Part shown: piece by piece, positions 14,084-20,109 of the stretch
Layout of the letters: every line of letters begins with the position of its first letter
How positions within the stretch are numbered: the stretch's first letter is position 1
Virus record (IMG/VR): IMGVR_UViG_3300045007_000024
Location: 1 to 28,554 of that record
Length of the DNA stretch: 28,554 bases
Source of the DNA: a virus
Reading direction: 5' to 3' (one strand)
Translations under genes and position numbers: made by a program
Notes under the pieces: model-generated
Database searches by the model: none
The model's input: only the letters and a program-made list of their open reading frames with translations
Told to the model about the DNA's origin: nothing

Positions 14084-14835
14084 GCTGCGTACTCCAGCTC
14101 AGCCGCGTAGCACATCAAGCCGCAGTCCGGTAGCACCTCGTTGTGCCTCCCGGCGCCAGGGTCGAGGTCGCGCAGACTGAAACGCTCATTGGTGTCGCGG
14201 TTTCGGAACAGGTAGGCGCCGGGGCCGATGGCCTCCTGCACCGCCGCCAGTTCCTCGAACTGTTCAGGGAAGTCACAGCGCACCTTGTTCCAGTACCCCT
14301 CGCCGCCCTTCACGCATCCGATGCAGTTCGCGTTATTGAAGCCGAGCCTATACATGGCCGGCAGTTCAATCCCAGCGCGTTCCACCATCGCCAGGCAGTC
14401 GGCCTTCATCAAGCCCTTATCGATCAGCGGCGCCAGCGTGCTCGGGAAGCGTTCGAGAATGTCGTCGTACCGCCCCTGTTCTTCGGCTGTGAAGCCGAGA
14501 ACCATTACGTCGCCTGGCCGCTTCCACGCATCCAGCAGCTTCCGTTTCAGGTGCCGCGAGCACGGCGCGCCTTCTCTGCTCCGCATGAACTGTTCGCGCC
14601 TGAACACCTCGACCGTCGAGGCCCCGTACTTCTCATCGCGTAGCACCGTGATAGCCTGGCCGAACCACTTCTCGCAGTCCGCGAGGAAGCGCCGGTTGTC
14701 GGGATGTTCCTGGGCCACGAACGCATTGACTATCTGCACGTCGTGGGCCTGCCCGTACTGGGCGAGCGCCAGCTTTGTCGCCACCGCAGAGGCAGCGCCG
14801 CATGAAAACTGGCAGACGATGCGCCCACAACTCAC
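14080..14835 (-). CDS. PAPS reductase/PP-loop ATP pyrophosphatase family protein (251 aa)
   Basis: It would bind ATP or a PAPS-like nucleotide; the substrate is not known. The GTG at 14835 overlaps the upstream nuclease stop (GTGA); the open frame beyond it is shadow. CQFSCGAASAVATKLAL (8-24) is a modified PP-loop in the place of SGGxDS. EHPDNRRFLADCEKWFG (43-59) and VLRDEKYG (64-71) match the phage branch of the PAPS reductase family. Cys92 (APCSRHLK) and Cys171/Cys174 (NANCIGCVKGGEGYWNK) could hold an iron-sulfur cluster as in DndC or APS reductase. No dnd genes are nearby, so a DNA phosphorothioation role is not supported. The catalytic chemistry remains unknown. Confidence 0.75.
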   Translation of the reverse strand: MSCGRIVCQFSCGAASAVATKLALAQYGQAHDVQIVNAFVAQEHPDNRRFLADCEKWFGQAITVLRDEKYGASTVEVFRREQFMRSREGAPCSRHLKRKLLDAWKRPGDVMVLGFTAEEQGRYDDILERFPSTLAPLIDKGLMKADCLAMVERAGIELPAMYRLGFNNANCIGCVKGGEGYWNKVRCDFPEQFEELAAVQEAIGPGAYLFRNRDTNERFSLRDLDPGAGRHNEVLPDCGLMCYAAELEYAA

Positions 14836-15146
14836 GACACCACCCCAATCCATCCATTCTCGAAATACAGCGCCATCGTCCGCTGCCAAGCTTCCTCGAA
14901 ATACGCCTGCCGCTCGGCGCGCGTCAGGCTGCGGCCCTGGTCGAGCTCGGCGTGGCACGAATGGCAGGCTGCGGCGTGCATGTAGTCGGCGGCCTTGTTG
15001 CCCATGCCCTTCCCATGCCGCTGCTGGTTGCTGTGCGCAGGCTCGCAGCCGTGCGCAGAATGGCCTTCGCAGACGCCGGGGATCTGAACCTGGCATGAGG
15101 TGATGCGGTGCGCGAGATCGAGGAGGCGGCGATTTCGGTAGGTCAT
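14832..15146 (-). CDS. YbcO-type (DUF1364) HNH-like nuclease (104 aa)
   Basis: This is a small endonuclease of the kind found in nin regions of lambdoid prophages (E. coli YbcO). It starts with RNRRLLDLAH, then CQVQIPGVC (about residues 18-26). HSAHGCEPAHSNQQRHGKGMGNK (about 29-51) holds the His/Asn/Lys-rich active loop. ACHSCHAELDQG (59-70) carries a second Cys/His cluster and the family's LDQG. The four cysteines and histidines fit a zinc-stabilised beta-beta-alpha nuclease. It is coupled by ATGA and GTGA overlaps to its neighbours, in the usual company of NinB and RusA. Confidence 0.85.
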   Translation of the reverse strand: MTYRNRRLLDLAHRITSCQVQIPGVCEGHSAHGCEPAHSNQQRHGKGMGNKAADYMHAAACHSCHAELDQGRSLTRAERQAYFEEAWQRTMALYFENGWIGVVS

Positions 15147-15451
15147 GTGATAGTTGCCTGTGGATCAATGGGCACCATTCCGCGCCACGCCGGGTAATCA
15201 AACCTCTGCCGCCAGTGCGGTTGTGCGTTCGGCGAGGATCGCCAGTATTTGCCGTCCCACCATTGCATCGTGCTGTCTCCGATAATCATGCTGTCCGTGA
15301 AATGGCGCTCATACCACCCAGACATAGGCGGGGCTTCATTGCCCGAAAACCAAACCGTCAGTCCGGGTTTGTTCGGCCTGCGCTCGTTTGCCACGGCAAC
15401 CCATTCCAGCGGGTTTATCGGGCTTCGCTTGTCAATTCCGCCGTTGCTCAC
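15143..15451 (-). CDS. Aromatic-rich hypothetical phage protein (102 aa), GTG start
   Basis: The GTG at 15451 overlaps the NinB stop (GTGA), and the stop overlaps the nuclease ATG. The protein is unusually rich in Trp, Pro and Asn: PLEWVAVANERRP, TVWFSGNEAPPMSGWYERHF, MQWWDGKYWRSS and PAWRGM. The WDGKYWR run is common in small phage proteins built of short beta strands. No membrane segment or cysteines. It lies between NinB and YbcO; function unknown. Confidence 0.65.
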   Translation of the reverse strand: MSNGGIDKRSPINPLEWVAVANERRPNKPGLTVWFSGNEAPPMSGWYERHFTDSMIIGDSTMQWWDGKYWRSSPNAQPHWRQRFDYPAWRGMVPIDPQATIT

Positions 15452-15858
15452 GCCACCGCCCTCCACGGCACATCCGACCACCGCACGCTCTGCTCCGTAC
15501 CCCAGGCCAAGACGTACTCGATCAGGCTCGCCATCTCCGACTTCGACATACGGCTCGTCCGGCGGTAGAGCACGTCGAAGCCCTGGCCGTCGACAGCCGG
15601 AACCAGCTTGACATGCTCGCGCTCGGCGCGCGCCCAGGCCGCAGTCAGCAGGCGCTTCCAGTCCTCGATGTCCATGCGCTCGCCGTGCCAGGTCAGCTGC
15701 CGGCTGATGTCGTGCAGACAGGCGTGCAGCTTGGCGTTCGCCTCCAGGCTGCGCGTCGGCTCCTTGACCACGACGACATAGCCATCCGGCGCCGTCAAAA
15801 CGGCCTCCTGGGCAAGCCGGCGCGCGGTCGCGTGGACGAGGCGGAAGGTGCCCGTCAT
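15448..15858 (-). CDS. ninB: NinB-like recombination protein (136 aa)
   Basis: NinB (Orf of lambda) binds single-stranded DNA and helps phage recombination in place of RecFOR. The signature SLEANAKLHACLHDISRQL (about residues 37-55), followed by MDIEDWKRLLTAAWARAERE (about 62-81) and the C-terminal MSKSEMASLIEYVLAWGTE, matches the NinB family, and length is close to the usual 140 residues. The ATG at 15858 overlaps the upstream stop. Its company (YbcO-like nuclease, RusA, Bet and exonuclease elsewhere) fits a Red-type recombination system. Confidence 0.92.
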   Translation of the reverse strand: MTGTFRLVHATARRLAQEAVLTAPDGYVVVVKEPTRSLEANAKLHACLHDISRQLTWHGERMDIEDWKRLLTAAWARAEREHVKLVPAVDGQGFDVLYRRTSRMSKSEMASLIEYVLAWGTEQSVRWSDVPWRAVA

Positions 15859-16046
15859 GCCGCACGCTCCATCCGGCGCGCGTGCCGCGCTGCCATCTGC
15901 TTCGCCTCGTCGGCGAACATCACCGGGCCGCCGACCGGCTCGTCGCGGAAGAACAGCGAGAATTCGTATTGCCCGTCCACCTTCTCAGCAGCGACGCGAT
16001 AGTCACCGGAGCGCCAGACGTAGGTCGAGTCGCGGGACCACTTCAT
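15855..16046 (-). CDS. Small hypothetical phage protein (63 aa)
   Basis: Coupled to both neighbours by ATGA overlaps. The first 40 residues form short strands (YVWRSGDYRVAAEKVDGQYEF) resembling a small beta sheet; the C-terminal FADEAKQMAARHARRMERAA is a basic helix. This strand-strand-strand-helix pattern resembles small phage proteins that modify or mimic nucleic-acid binding, but no family is recognised. The tight overlaps make it a likely real gene. Confidence 0.6.
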   Translation of the reverse strand: MKWSRDSTYVWRSGDYRVAAEKVDGQYEFSLFFRDEPVGGPVMFADEAKQMAARHARRMERAA

Positions 16047-16456
16047 GCCGCCCGCCTATTTTCTGCCGCGATCTCGGCCGGATCAACGATGCGCTTCGAC
16101 ACGCGGTACGCTTGCTCAAGCGCACCTTCCACCATGGCGCGCGCGATGCTGCGCTCGGGCAGCTGCGCCATCAGGCTATCCACGGCCCCGACCCACAGCA
16201 GCGCCAGGTAATAGTCGCGCTCGGACTTCGTTGGCGGTTCTTTCGTCGGCCCGACCACTTTGCCACCAGCCGGCTCCGTCACGGCCGCATGACGATTCCC
16301 GATCGGAATTCCTCCCGCGAAGTTGTAGAGCTCGTAGTAGGTGTGGAAATGCCCGCTCGGGCAGCGACGGCCATGCCGCCCTTTCTCTGCCGCGGCACCA
16401 GCCATGAACTCGACGCTGCAGGTCGGGCACATCCAGGTCTTGGTGAGCTTTCTCAT
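16043..16456 (-). CDS. Zinc-ribbon-like hypothetical protein (137 aa)
   Basis: Residues 9-12 and 32 onwards (CPTC, then RRCPSGH) look like a zinc-binding CPxC and C..H pair near the N-terminus. A Pro/Lys-rich linker follows (VVGPTKEPPTKSERD), then two helices (LALLWVGAVDSLMAQL and ARAMVEGALEQAYRVSKRIV). A zinc-ribbon followed by a helical bundle suggests nucleic-acid or protein binding. It overlaps the upstream gene by ATGA. No named family. Confidence 0.65.
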   Translation of the reverse strand: MRKLTKTWMCPTCSVEFMAGAAAEKGRHGRRCPSGHFHTYYELYNFAGGIPIGNRHAAVTEPAGGKVVGPTKEPPTKSERDYYLALLWVGAVDSLMAQLPERSIARAMVEGALEQAYRVSKRIVDPAEIAAENRRAA

Positions 16457-16938
16457 GCCGCCGCCTTGTGTTCGCGGAATTCGAACAAGCAGGCATGCTC
16501 CGGATGCAGCAGCGCGAACAGGCGCGCTGAAGCCCTGCCGTCGTGCATTAGGGTTGTTTTGGCGCAGTCAGCTTCGAGTCTTTGGCAGGCAGCCGCATAT
16601 GGGTCGGCAGCAGGTCGATTGTCGGGCTGTCTTGCATCAATACCTGCGGTGGTGCGGGTAACGAGGGCGCTGGTTTCACAAGCACGGTTTTGTCGCAGCA
16701 GCCCGTCAAGGCGACTACGATAAGTGCCAACAACAGAATCAAGATGCTCCGAGTAAAGTCTCGCCACATCTCGCGTCGCATTTTCTGCGGCGGCGACTCG
16801 TGCTGCGTTTTGCTCGTCGGCCTGCTTTGACGCTGACTCCACGGAGGATTTGAAATTGGCGAGTACATTTGTGGCCTCCTGATAGAGGTTGTAGAACAAG
16901 AGATTGCTAACACTGAGCCCGCACTGCGCATCAGTCAT
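16453..16938 (-). CDS. Coiled-coil protein, possible i-spanin-like frame (161 aa)
   Basis: The ATG at 16938 overlaps the upstream stop by 8 bases. The N-terminal CGLSVSNLLFYNLYQEA is only weakly hydrophobic. It is followed by a long Ala/Glu/Arg coiled-coil (about residues 29-80) and a DPYAAACQRLEADCAKTT segment I associate with Rz-like proteins. The final 31 residues (from MHDGRASARLF) could also be a separate small gene starting at 16548 in a TAATG overlap. A lipoprotein frame lies inside this gene in another frame (16548-16868), the classic Rz/Rz1 layout, but the absence of a clear N-terminal membrane anchor is a problem. One of the two frames could be chance. Confidence 0.5.
   Translation of the reverse strand: MTDAQCGLSVSNLLFYNLYQEATNVLANFKSSVESASKQADEQNAARVAAAENATRDVARLYSEHLDSVVGTYRSRLDGLLRQNRACETSALVTRTTAGIDARQPDNRPAADPYAAACQRLEADCAKTTLMHDGRASARLFALLHPEHACLFEFREHKAAA
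16548..16868 (-). CDS. Rz1-like lipoprotein (o-spanin candidate) nested in another frame (106 or 73 aa)
   Basis: The frame has an AGGAGG site 6 bases before an ATG at 16868; an internal ATG at 16769 gives a shorter 73-aa form with a more normal signal peptide. From that Met the protein reads a basic start, a hydrophobic run (ILILLLALIVVAL) and lipobox LTGC, then a Pro-rich outer-membrane lipoprotein body (VKPAPSLPAPPQVLMQ) very similar in style to lambda Rz1. O-spanins fuse inner and outer membranes in lysis. It lies in the early operon, 6 kb from the transglycosylase, which is unusual. The lipoprotein assignment is strong; the spanin role is inference. Confidence 0.65.
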   Translation of the reverse strand: MYSPISNPPWSQRQSRPTSKTQHESPPQKMRREMWRDFTRSILILLLALIVVALTGCCDKTVLVKPAPSLPAPPQVLMQDSPTIDLLPTHMRLPAKDSKLTAPKQP

Positions 16939-17197
16939 GACCAGCCTCTCGCTTACACCCGTCAAGGGACACGCCTTCCCGACAGACGCATACGCTTGCG
17001 TCATCATGTCCTGCCCCGCGTGCAACAAAGCAATCAGCGCACAATTCGATCCGCTCGTCCTGAAGGCAGACATAGTCAGAGCCGTCCGGAACGGGAACTA
17101 GGCAATCCCGAGACGGCATTCCAACGAATGCCGGGTATCCGGCTCGGCAGAACTGGGAATGTCCGATCATCAAACAACTTCGGATATGCCGAATCAT
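16931..17197 (-). CDS. Small Cys-rich phage protein (88 aa)
   Basis: The ATG at 17197 overlaps the stop of the YdaS-like gene (TGATG). The product has eight to nine cysteines spread through CRAGYPAFVG, RDCLVPVPDG, YVCLQDERIELCADCF and VCVCREGVSLDGC, suggesting zinc binding in a small beta-rich domain. No signal peptide. It is the second gene of the early operon. I do not recognise a family; a role as a regulatory or anti-host protein is only a possibility from its early position. Confidence 0.55.
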   Translation of the reverse strand: MIRHIRSCLMIGHSQFCRAGYPAFVGMPSRDCLVPVPDGSDYVCLQDERIELCADCFVARGAGHDDASVCVCREGVSLDGCKREAGHD

Positions 17198-17499
17198 CAC
17201 GCGGCCTTCTTGAGCTTCTTCCCCGTCTTGCCAGCGCCGAGTTTTTGAGCTGTCAAGGAATCCTTGATAGTTGCGACATCGCTGGCGCGCAGGTAGGCCC
17301 AATCGACATCGGGGCGCAGGTCTTCGCAACGCACCTGGCTGTTGCTTTCGCGTTCCAATGCAATACACAGATCAGCCCCGAGACGCTGGCCGATGGAAAT
17401 TGCCTTGCGGAGATAACCAATCGAAGTGCCGCACCTGACGCAATAGGCTTCCTGCTCTTGCGTGGCGAGGCTATTGAGGTAGGTGCGCAGCGTGTTCAT
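17197..17499 (-). CDS. YdaS-type Cro-like regulator (100 aa), leaderless start
   Basis: This is the DNA-binding protein of the divergent switch. The HTH region reads RTYLNSLATQEQEAYCVRC followed by GTSIGYLRKAISIG (about residues 24-38), then VRCEDLRPDVDWAYLR (about 56-71), the YdaS/Cro signature ending. The C-terminal 30 residues are Lys-rich. The ATG at 17499 coincides with the predicted +1 of the minus-strand promoter and has no ribosome site in front, so the mRNA is probably leaderless, like lambda cI from PRM. It heads the early operon that runs to about 10982. It should bind the three operators at 17508-17580. Confidence 0.8.
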   Translation of the reverse strand: MNTLRTYLNSLATQEQEAYCVRCGTSIGYLRKAISIGQRLGADLCIALERESNSQVRCEDLRPDVDWAYLRASDVATIKDSLTAQKLGAGKTGKKLKKAA

Positions 17500-17505
17500 G
17501 CAGGA

Positions 17506-17534
17506 ACTTTACTGACTGGTAAATGCCTTGTCAA
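17506..17534 (-). promoter_or_regulatory. Leftward early promoter of the switch
   Basis: On the minus strand TTGACA (17534-17529), 17 bases, then TAAAGT (17511-17506). Predicted start is 17499, the A of the regulator ATG. The -10 overlaps operator O1. Confidence 0.75.
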
Positions 17535-17580
17535 TACCTTTTACCGATTAGTATTGACAAAGCAGTTACTGGCCGGTAAT
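17508..17580. promoter_or_regulatory. Three operators of the divergent switch
   Basis: Three related 16-bp imperfect palindromes occupy the region: O1 TTTACTGACTGGTAAA (17508-17523), O2 TTTACCGATTAGTATT (17540-17555) and O3 GTTACTGGCCGGTAAT (17565-17580). The shared core is TTAC-6 bases-GTA(A/T). O1 overlaps the leftward -10, O2 lies between the two -35 elements and touches the rightward one, and O3 fills the rightward spacer and -10. This parallels lambda OR1-OR3, and the differing match quality would give graded affinity. Confidence 0.75.
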
Positions 17581-17582
17581 CT
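17554..17582 (+). promoter_or_regulatory. Rightward promoter of the switch
   Basis: TTGACA (17554-17559), 17 bases, then TAATCT (17577-17582), a weaker -10. Operators O2 and O3 overlap it. Transcription would start near 17589 and serve the recombination operon from 17615. Confidence 0.65.
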
Positions 17583-17614
17583 TCACCCATCGCCTCTCTA
17601 CACGGAACGCAGCG

Positions 17615-17857
17615 ATGGAAAAGCAGATCACCCACAAGCACGACGGAAGTCTGATCCAGATCAGTGACGGCGAGGCATGGACCACAAGCCTGGTCATCGC
17701 CGAGGAATTCGGCAGGCCGCACAAGAACGTCCTGCGTGCCATTGACGACCTGATCGCTGACGGAACGATTGACCGGCTCAATTTTGAGCCCGCTGATTTC
17801 ATTGACAAAAACGGCGCAGATAGACAGAGTGGCCCGCCCAACCCGATTGGAGGATGA
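17615..17857 (+). CDS. Truncated Rha-family regulatory protein (80 aa)
   Basis: The N-terminal domain matches phage Rha (pRha): AWTTSLVIAEEFGRPHKNVLRA (about residues 20-41) and IDRLNFEPADFIDKNGADR. In the family the domain continues with a Tyr-rich YxLTxDG segment and a GFTG helix. Here the frame instead ends after RQSGPPNPIGG, so the protein stops at about residue 80 of the usual 110 or more. It is the first gene on the rightward transcript, where a repressor would normally be expected. It may be a degraded or minimal form. The start has only a weak GGA upstream. Confidence 0.7.
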   Translation: MEKQITHKHDGSLIQISDGEAWTTSLVIAEEFGRPHKNVLRAIDDLIADGTIDRLNFEPADFIDKNGADRQSGPPNPIGG

Positions 17858-17860
17858 GCC

Positions 17861-18259
17861 ATGTTCGACTTTGCCACAGCCGCACGCATCGCCTACCCGC
17901 TGCACGACCCCGTCGTCGCCGATCTCGCCAGCCGCCAGGCCGAAGAAGGCCGTCGCGACGCCGAACAGGCCGAGCTCGACCGCATCATCGACGAGTACCT
18001 GACCACGCCGGCCGGCATCAACTCGCTGATGGACGACGCCAAGGTCATCGACGCCATGCACGCCTATCTGCTGATCGGCCTCACCAGTCGGCTATCGCCG
18101 TCGATCGAGGCGGCGCGCGTCGACCTGTTCGCCGCGGCGCGGCTGGCCGCAATGCACATGGCCGTCAATGATCTTCGCCGGGCACGGCGCGATGCCGAAG
18201 AAGCCGCGGCGATTGCCGACTGGGAAGCCCGGCAAGAGCGCTGCTCGGAGTACGCGTGA
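17861..18259 (+). CDS. Hypothetical helical phage protein (132 aa)
   Basis: Has a GGAGGATG ribosome site and starts three bases after the Rha stop. The sequence is Ala/Glu/Arg/Asp-rich with long helices (VADLASRQAEEGRRDAEQAELDRI, shown here in part; then LFAAARLAAMHMAVNDLRRARRDAEE). The stretch MHAYLLIGLTSRLSPSIEAAR around residue 66 is more hydrophobic. No family recognised. The overlap of its stop with the next ATG (TGATG) puts it in one coupled operon. Confidence 0.65.
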   Translation: MFDFATAARIAYPLHDPVVADLASRQAEEGRRDAEQAELDRIIDEYLTTPAGINSLMDDAKVIDAMHAYLLIGLTSRLSPSIEAARVDLFAAARLAAMHMAVNDLRRARRDAEEAAAIADWEARQERCSEYA

Positions 18260-18339
18260 TGACCGCCGCCGAATCCGCAATCTATGGCCTGCTGTTCGCC
18301 GTGCTGTTCTTCGCGGTCCAGGGGGTCGTCAATGGTTAA
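18259..18339 (+). CDS. Very small membrane peptide (26 aa)
   Basis: It starts in the TGATG overlap of the previous gene and has a single hydrophobic run (YGLLFAVLFFAVQGVV), a complete transmembrane helix, and almost nothing else. Single-segment membrane peptides this small occur in phage early operons and may modulate host membrane proteins. Translation depends on coupling. It overlaps the next small gene by 8 bases. Confidence 0.5.
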   Translation: MTAAESAIYGLLFAVLFFAVQGVVNG

Positions 18340-18454
18340 GACGCTGCTGATCCTGCTTGTCGCCATGCCGGTGCTGGCGTTGGCTGCCGGGTATCTGGTC
18401 GAGCTCAACCGCCATGAGCGCCCGGCGGTGAAGTGTGAAAGGGTGAGGACATGA
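18332..18454 (+). CDS. Small signal-bearing or membrane peptide (40 aa)
   Basis: It overlaps the preceding peptide and the next ATG (ATGA). Residues 4-20 (TLLILLVAMPVLALAAG) look like a signal sequence with an AxA-type cleavage site, or a short anchor, followed by a charged tail (VELNRHERPAVKCERVRT). The Cys may be exposed in the periplasm or on the cytoplasmic side. No family recognised. Confidence 0.5.
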   Translation: MVKTLLILLVAMPVLALAAGYLVELNRHERPAVKCERVRT

Positions 18455-18636
18455 CAATCGCCACCGCCATCTTCTTCCCGGCGCGCGCCACGCTCAAAGA
18501 GGCCGTTGCCGAGGCCGTACAGAATCGCCCGCCGCGCTGCGAGCTCGCCACCGATGGCAAGCGCGTTGCCTGGCTGCCGCGGATCGTCCCGGGATGGTTC
18601 CCGATCAACGCGGCGGTATTCAAGGAGGCGGCATGA
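18451..18636 (+). CDS. Small hypothetical phage protein (61 aa)
   Basis: Coupled to both neighbours by ATGA overlaps. The N-terminal half is helical (FFPARATLKEAVAEAVQ), the C-terminal half Pro/Trp-rich (WLPRIVPGWFPINAAVF). The size, overlaps and composition support a real gene, but I see no domain of known role. Confidence 0.55.
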   Translation: MTIATAIFFPARATLKEAVAEAVQNRPPRCELATDGKRVAWLPRIVPGWFPINAAVFKEAA

Positions 18637-19004
18637 TCCACGTCCCCGGCTATGTCAAATCCGGCATGGCGCCTTGGCAAGTCATGGTCGGCGCGCTTGG
18701 CGTGCCGTGCCTGTCGCGCGCCGAGAAAAGCGCGCTCGATCTCAGCGCCGGCCTGCGCAAGGCCCAGGCGAAGAACGCGGCACGCCATGCGAGCAATCGC
18801 GCGGCCATCCTCAATCAGATTCGCCGGGCCGGAAAGATCGGCATCACCAACCGGCAGTTTGTCGAGCGCACCGGATTCACGCGCGAGACCGTGCGCAAGC
18901 ACATGGAGGCGCTGGTCGCAAATCGTAGCGACATCGGCCGCATCAAGCGCAACGGCATCTGGCATTGGGTACTCGATCCGGCACGCGCCGGGCGGAACAA
19001 CTGA
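18633..19004 (+). CDS. Winged-helix DNA-binding protein (123 aa)
   Basis: The C-terminal half is a clear helix-turn-helix with a wing: ILNQIRRAGKIGITNRQF followed by VERTGFTRETVRKHMEALV and RIKRNGIWHWVLDP (about residues 52-115). Such MarR/MerR-like folded domains bind DNA. The N-terminal 45 residues include an unrelated PGYVKSGMAPWQVMVGALG stretch. It precedes the Bet gene by 20 bases. It may be a local regulator of the recombination operon; no target is visible. Confidence 0.65.
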   Translation: MIHVPGYVKSGMAPWQVMVGALGVPCLSRAEKSALDLSAGLRKAQAKNAARHASNRAAILNQIRRAGKIGITNRQFVERTGFTRETVRKHMEALVANRSDIGRIKRNGIWHWVLDPARAGRNN

Positions 19005-19024
19005 ACAACCACGGAGGTAAGGAC

Positions 19025-20017
19025 ATGAACGCACCACTACCAGCAAAAGCGCAATCCGGGCTTCCGGCGTTGCAGATGAACGAATCCGAGTTGATGCAGG
19101 TTCTGCAGAACTCGCTCTACCCTGGCGCGCAGGAAGCCAGCATCAAGATGGTCATCAACTACTGCAAGGCCGCCGGTCTCGACCCGATGCAGAAGCCCGT
19201 CCATCTGGTTCCGATGTACGTCAAGAGCAAGGACGGCGGCGGCGGAATGCGCGATGTCGTCATGCCTGGCATCGGTCTCTACCGCACACAGGCCGCGCGC
19301 TCAGGCTCCTACGCCGGCATGACGGAGCCTGAGTTCGGCGAAGACGTGACGGAAAACCTAGGCGGCGTGAGCATCACCTATCCGAAGTGGTGCAAGACCA
19401 CGATCAAGCGCCAGATGCCAAATGGCGCCATCGTCGAATTCACGGCAAAGGAATTCTGGAAAGAGAACTACGCGACCGCCGGCAAAGACTCTGCCGCCCC
19501 GAACGCCATGTGGAAGAAACGCCCCTACGCGCAAATCGCCAAGTGCGCAGAGGCCCAGGCGTTGCGCAAGGCATTCCCGGAGATTGGCGCCGCGCCGACT
19601 GCCGAGGAAATGGAAGGAAAACCGGCGGCTTACGAAGGCGACACCTACGACAACGCCGGGAACATCGTTCAATCGCGCAGCGAGCCGAAGCAGCCGCAAT
19701 CCTACCCGGACGCCGACTTCGATCGGAACATGCCGGCATGGCGCCAGGCCATCGCGGACGGCAAGAAAACCGCCGACCAGATCATCGCCATGGTATCCAG
19801 CAAGGGCGTGCTGAGCGAAGCGCAGAAGCAAGCCATTCGCGAGCCGGCAACGCCGCCCGATCTGTTCGAGCAGGTCAAGGGGCAGATCGAGAAGTCGACA
19901 AGCACGGACACGCTGGACGTTGCGGCCGACCTGATCGGCGAGGTTTCCGATCCTGGGCAGCGCGAGCAGCTGACAGCGCTGTACCAGAAACGCGCCGACG
20001 AGTTGATGAACGGCTGA
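19025..20017 (+). CDS. bet: Bet (Red-beta/RecT-like) single-strand annealing protein (330 aa)
   Basis: It anneals complementary single strands exposed by the exonuclease. The start at 19025 follows GGAGGTAAGG. The body reads LMQVLQNSLYPGAQEASIKM, then INYCKAAGLDPMQKPVHLVP (about 43-62), MPGIGLYRTQAARSGSYAG (about 79-97) and the MWKKRPYAQIAKCAEAQALRKAFPE segment (written here in two known family blocks of about residues 160-185). These are the characteristic Bet family motifs. The C-terminal 130 residues are longer than in lambda Bet (261 aa), and could contact the host SSB or the exonuclease. The exonuclease is next. Confidence 0.93.
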   Translation: MNAPLPAKAQSGLPALQMNESELMQVLQNSLYPGAQEASIKMVINYCKAAGLDPMQKPVHLVPMYVKSKDGGGGMRDVVMPGIGLYRTQAARSGSYAGMTEPEFGEDVTENLGGVSITYPKWCKTTIKRQMPNGAIVEFTAKEFWKENYATAGKDSAAPNAMWKKRPYAQIAKCAEAQALRKAFPEIGAAPTAEEMEGKPAAYEGDTYDNAGNIVQSRSEPKQPQSYPDADFDRNMPAWRQAIADGKKTADQIIAMVSSKGVLSEAQKQAIREPATPPDLFEQVKGQIEKSTSTDTLDVAADLIGEVSDPGQREQLTALYQKRADELMNG

Positions 20018-20025
20018 CGATCAAC

Positions 20026-20090
20026 GGGGCGACTTTGCCGAGTCGAGCCAGAGGCAGAGCCGGCGCAAGGTCTCTTGCACATGTCGCCCC
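20026..20090 (+). promoter_or_regulatory. Structured leader between Bet and exonuclease (three-way junction)
   Basis: A perfect 8-bp outer stem (GGGGCGAC 20026-20033 with GTCGCCCC 20083-20090) encloses two hairpins: GCCG/CGGC (20037-20040, 20061-20064) with an inner GCC-AGA-GGC, and GCAAG/CTTGC (20065-20069, 20074-20078) with a 4-base loop. The exonuclease start at 20110 follows 19 bases later. This is a compact RNA fold in the intergenic space where otherwise genes overlap. A role in setting exonuclease level is inference. Confidence 0.5.
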
Positions 20091-20109
20091 ACCAAACGCA
20101 GAGGAAACC

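Noticed and set aside
16939-17073. Upstream extension of the coiled-coil gene to 17073
   Set aside because: It would overlap the 88-aa Cys-rich gene in another frame; the ATG at 16938 with an 8-base overlap is preferred.
19387-20109. Upstream extension of the exonuclease frame
   Set aside because: It is read inside the Bet gene in another frame and has low-complexity Arg-rich composition; the ATG at 20110 starts the family N-terminus.
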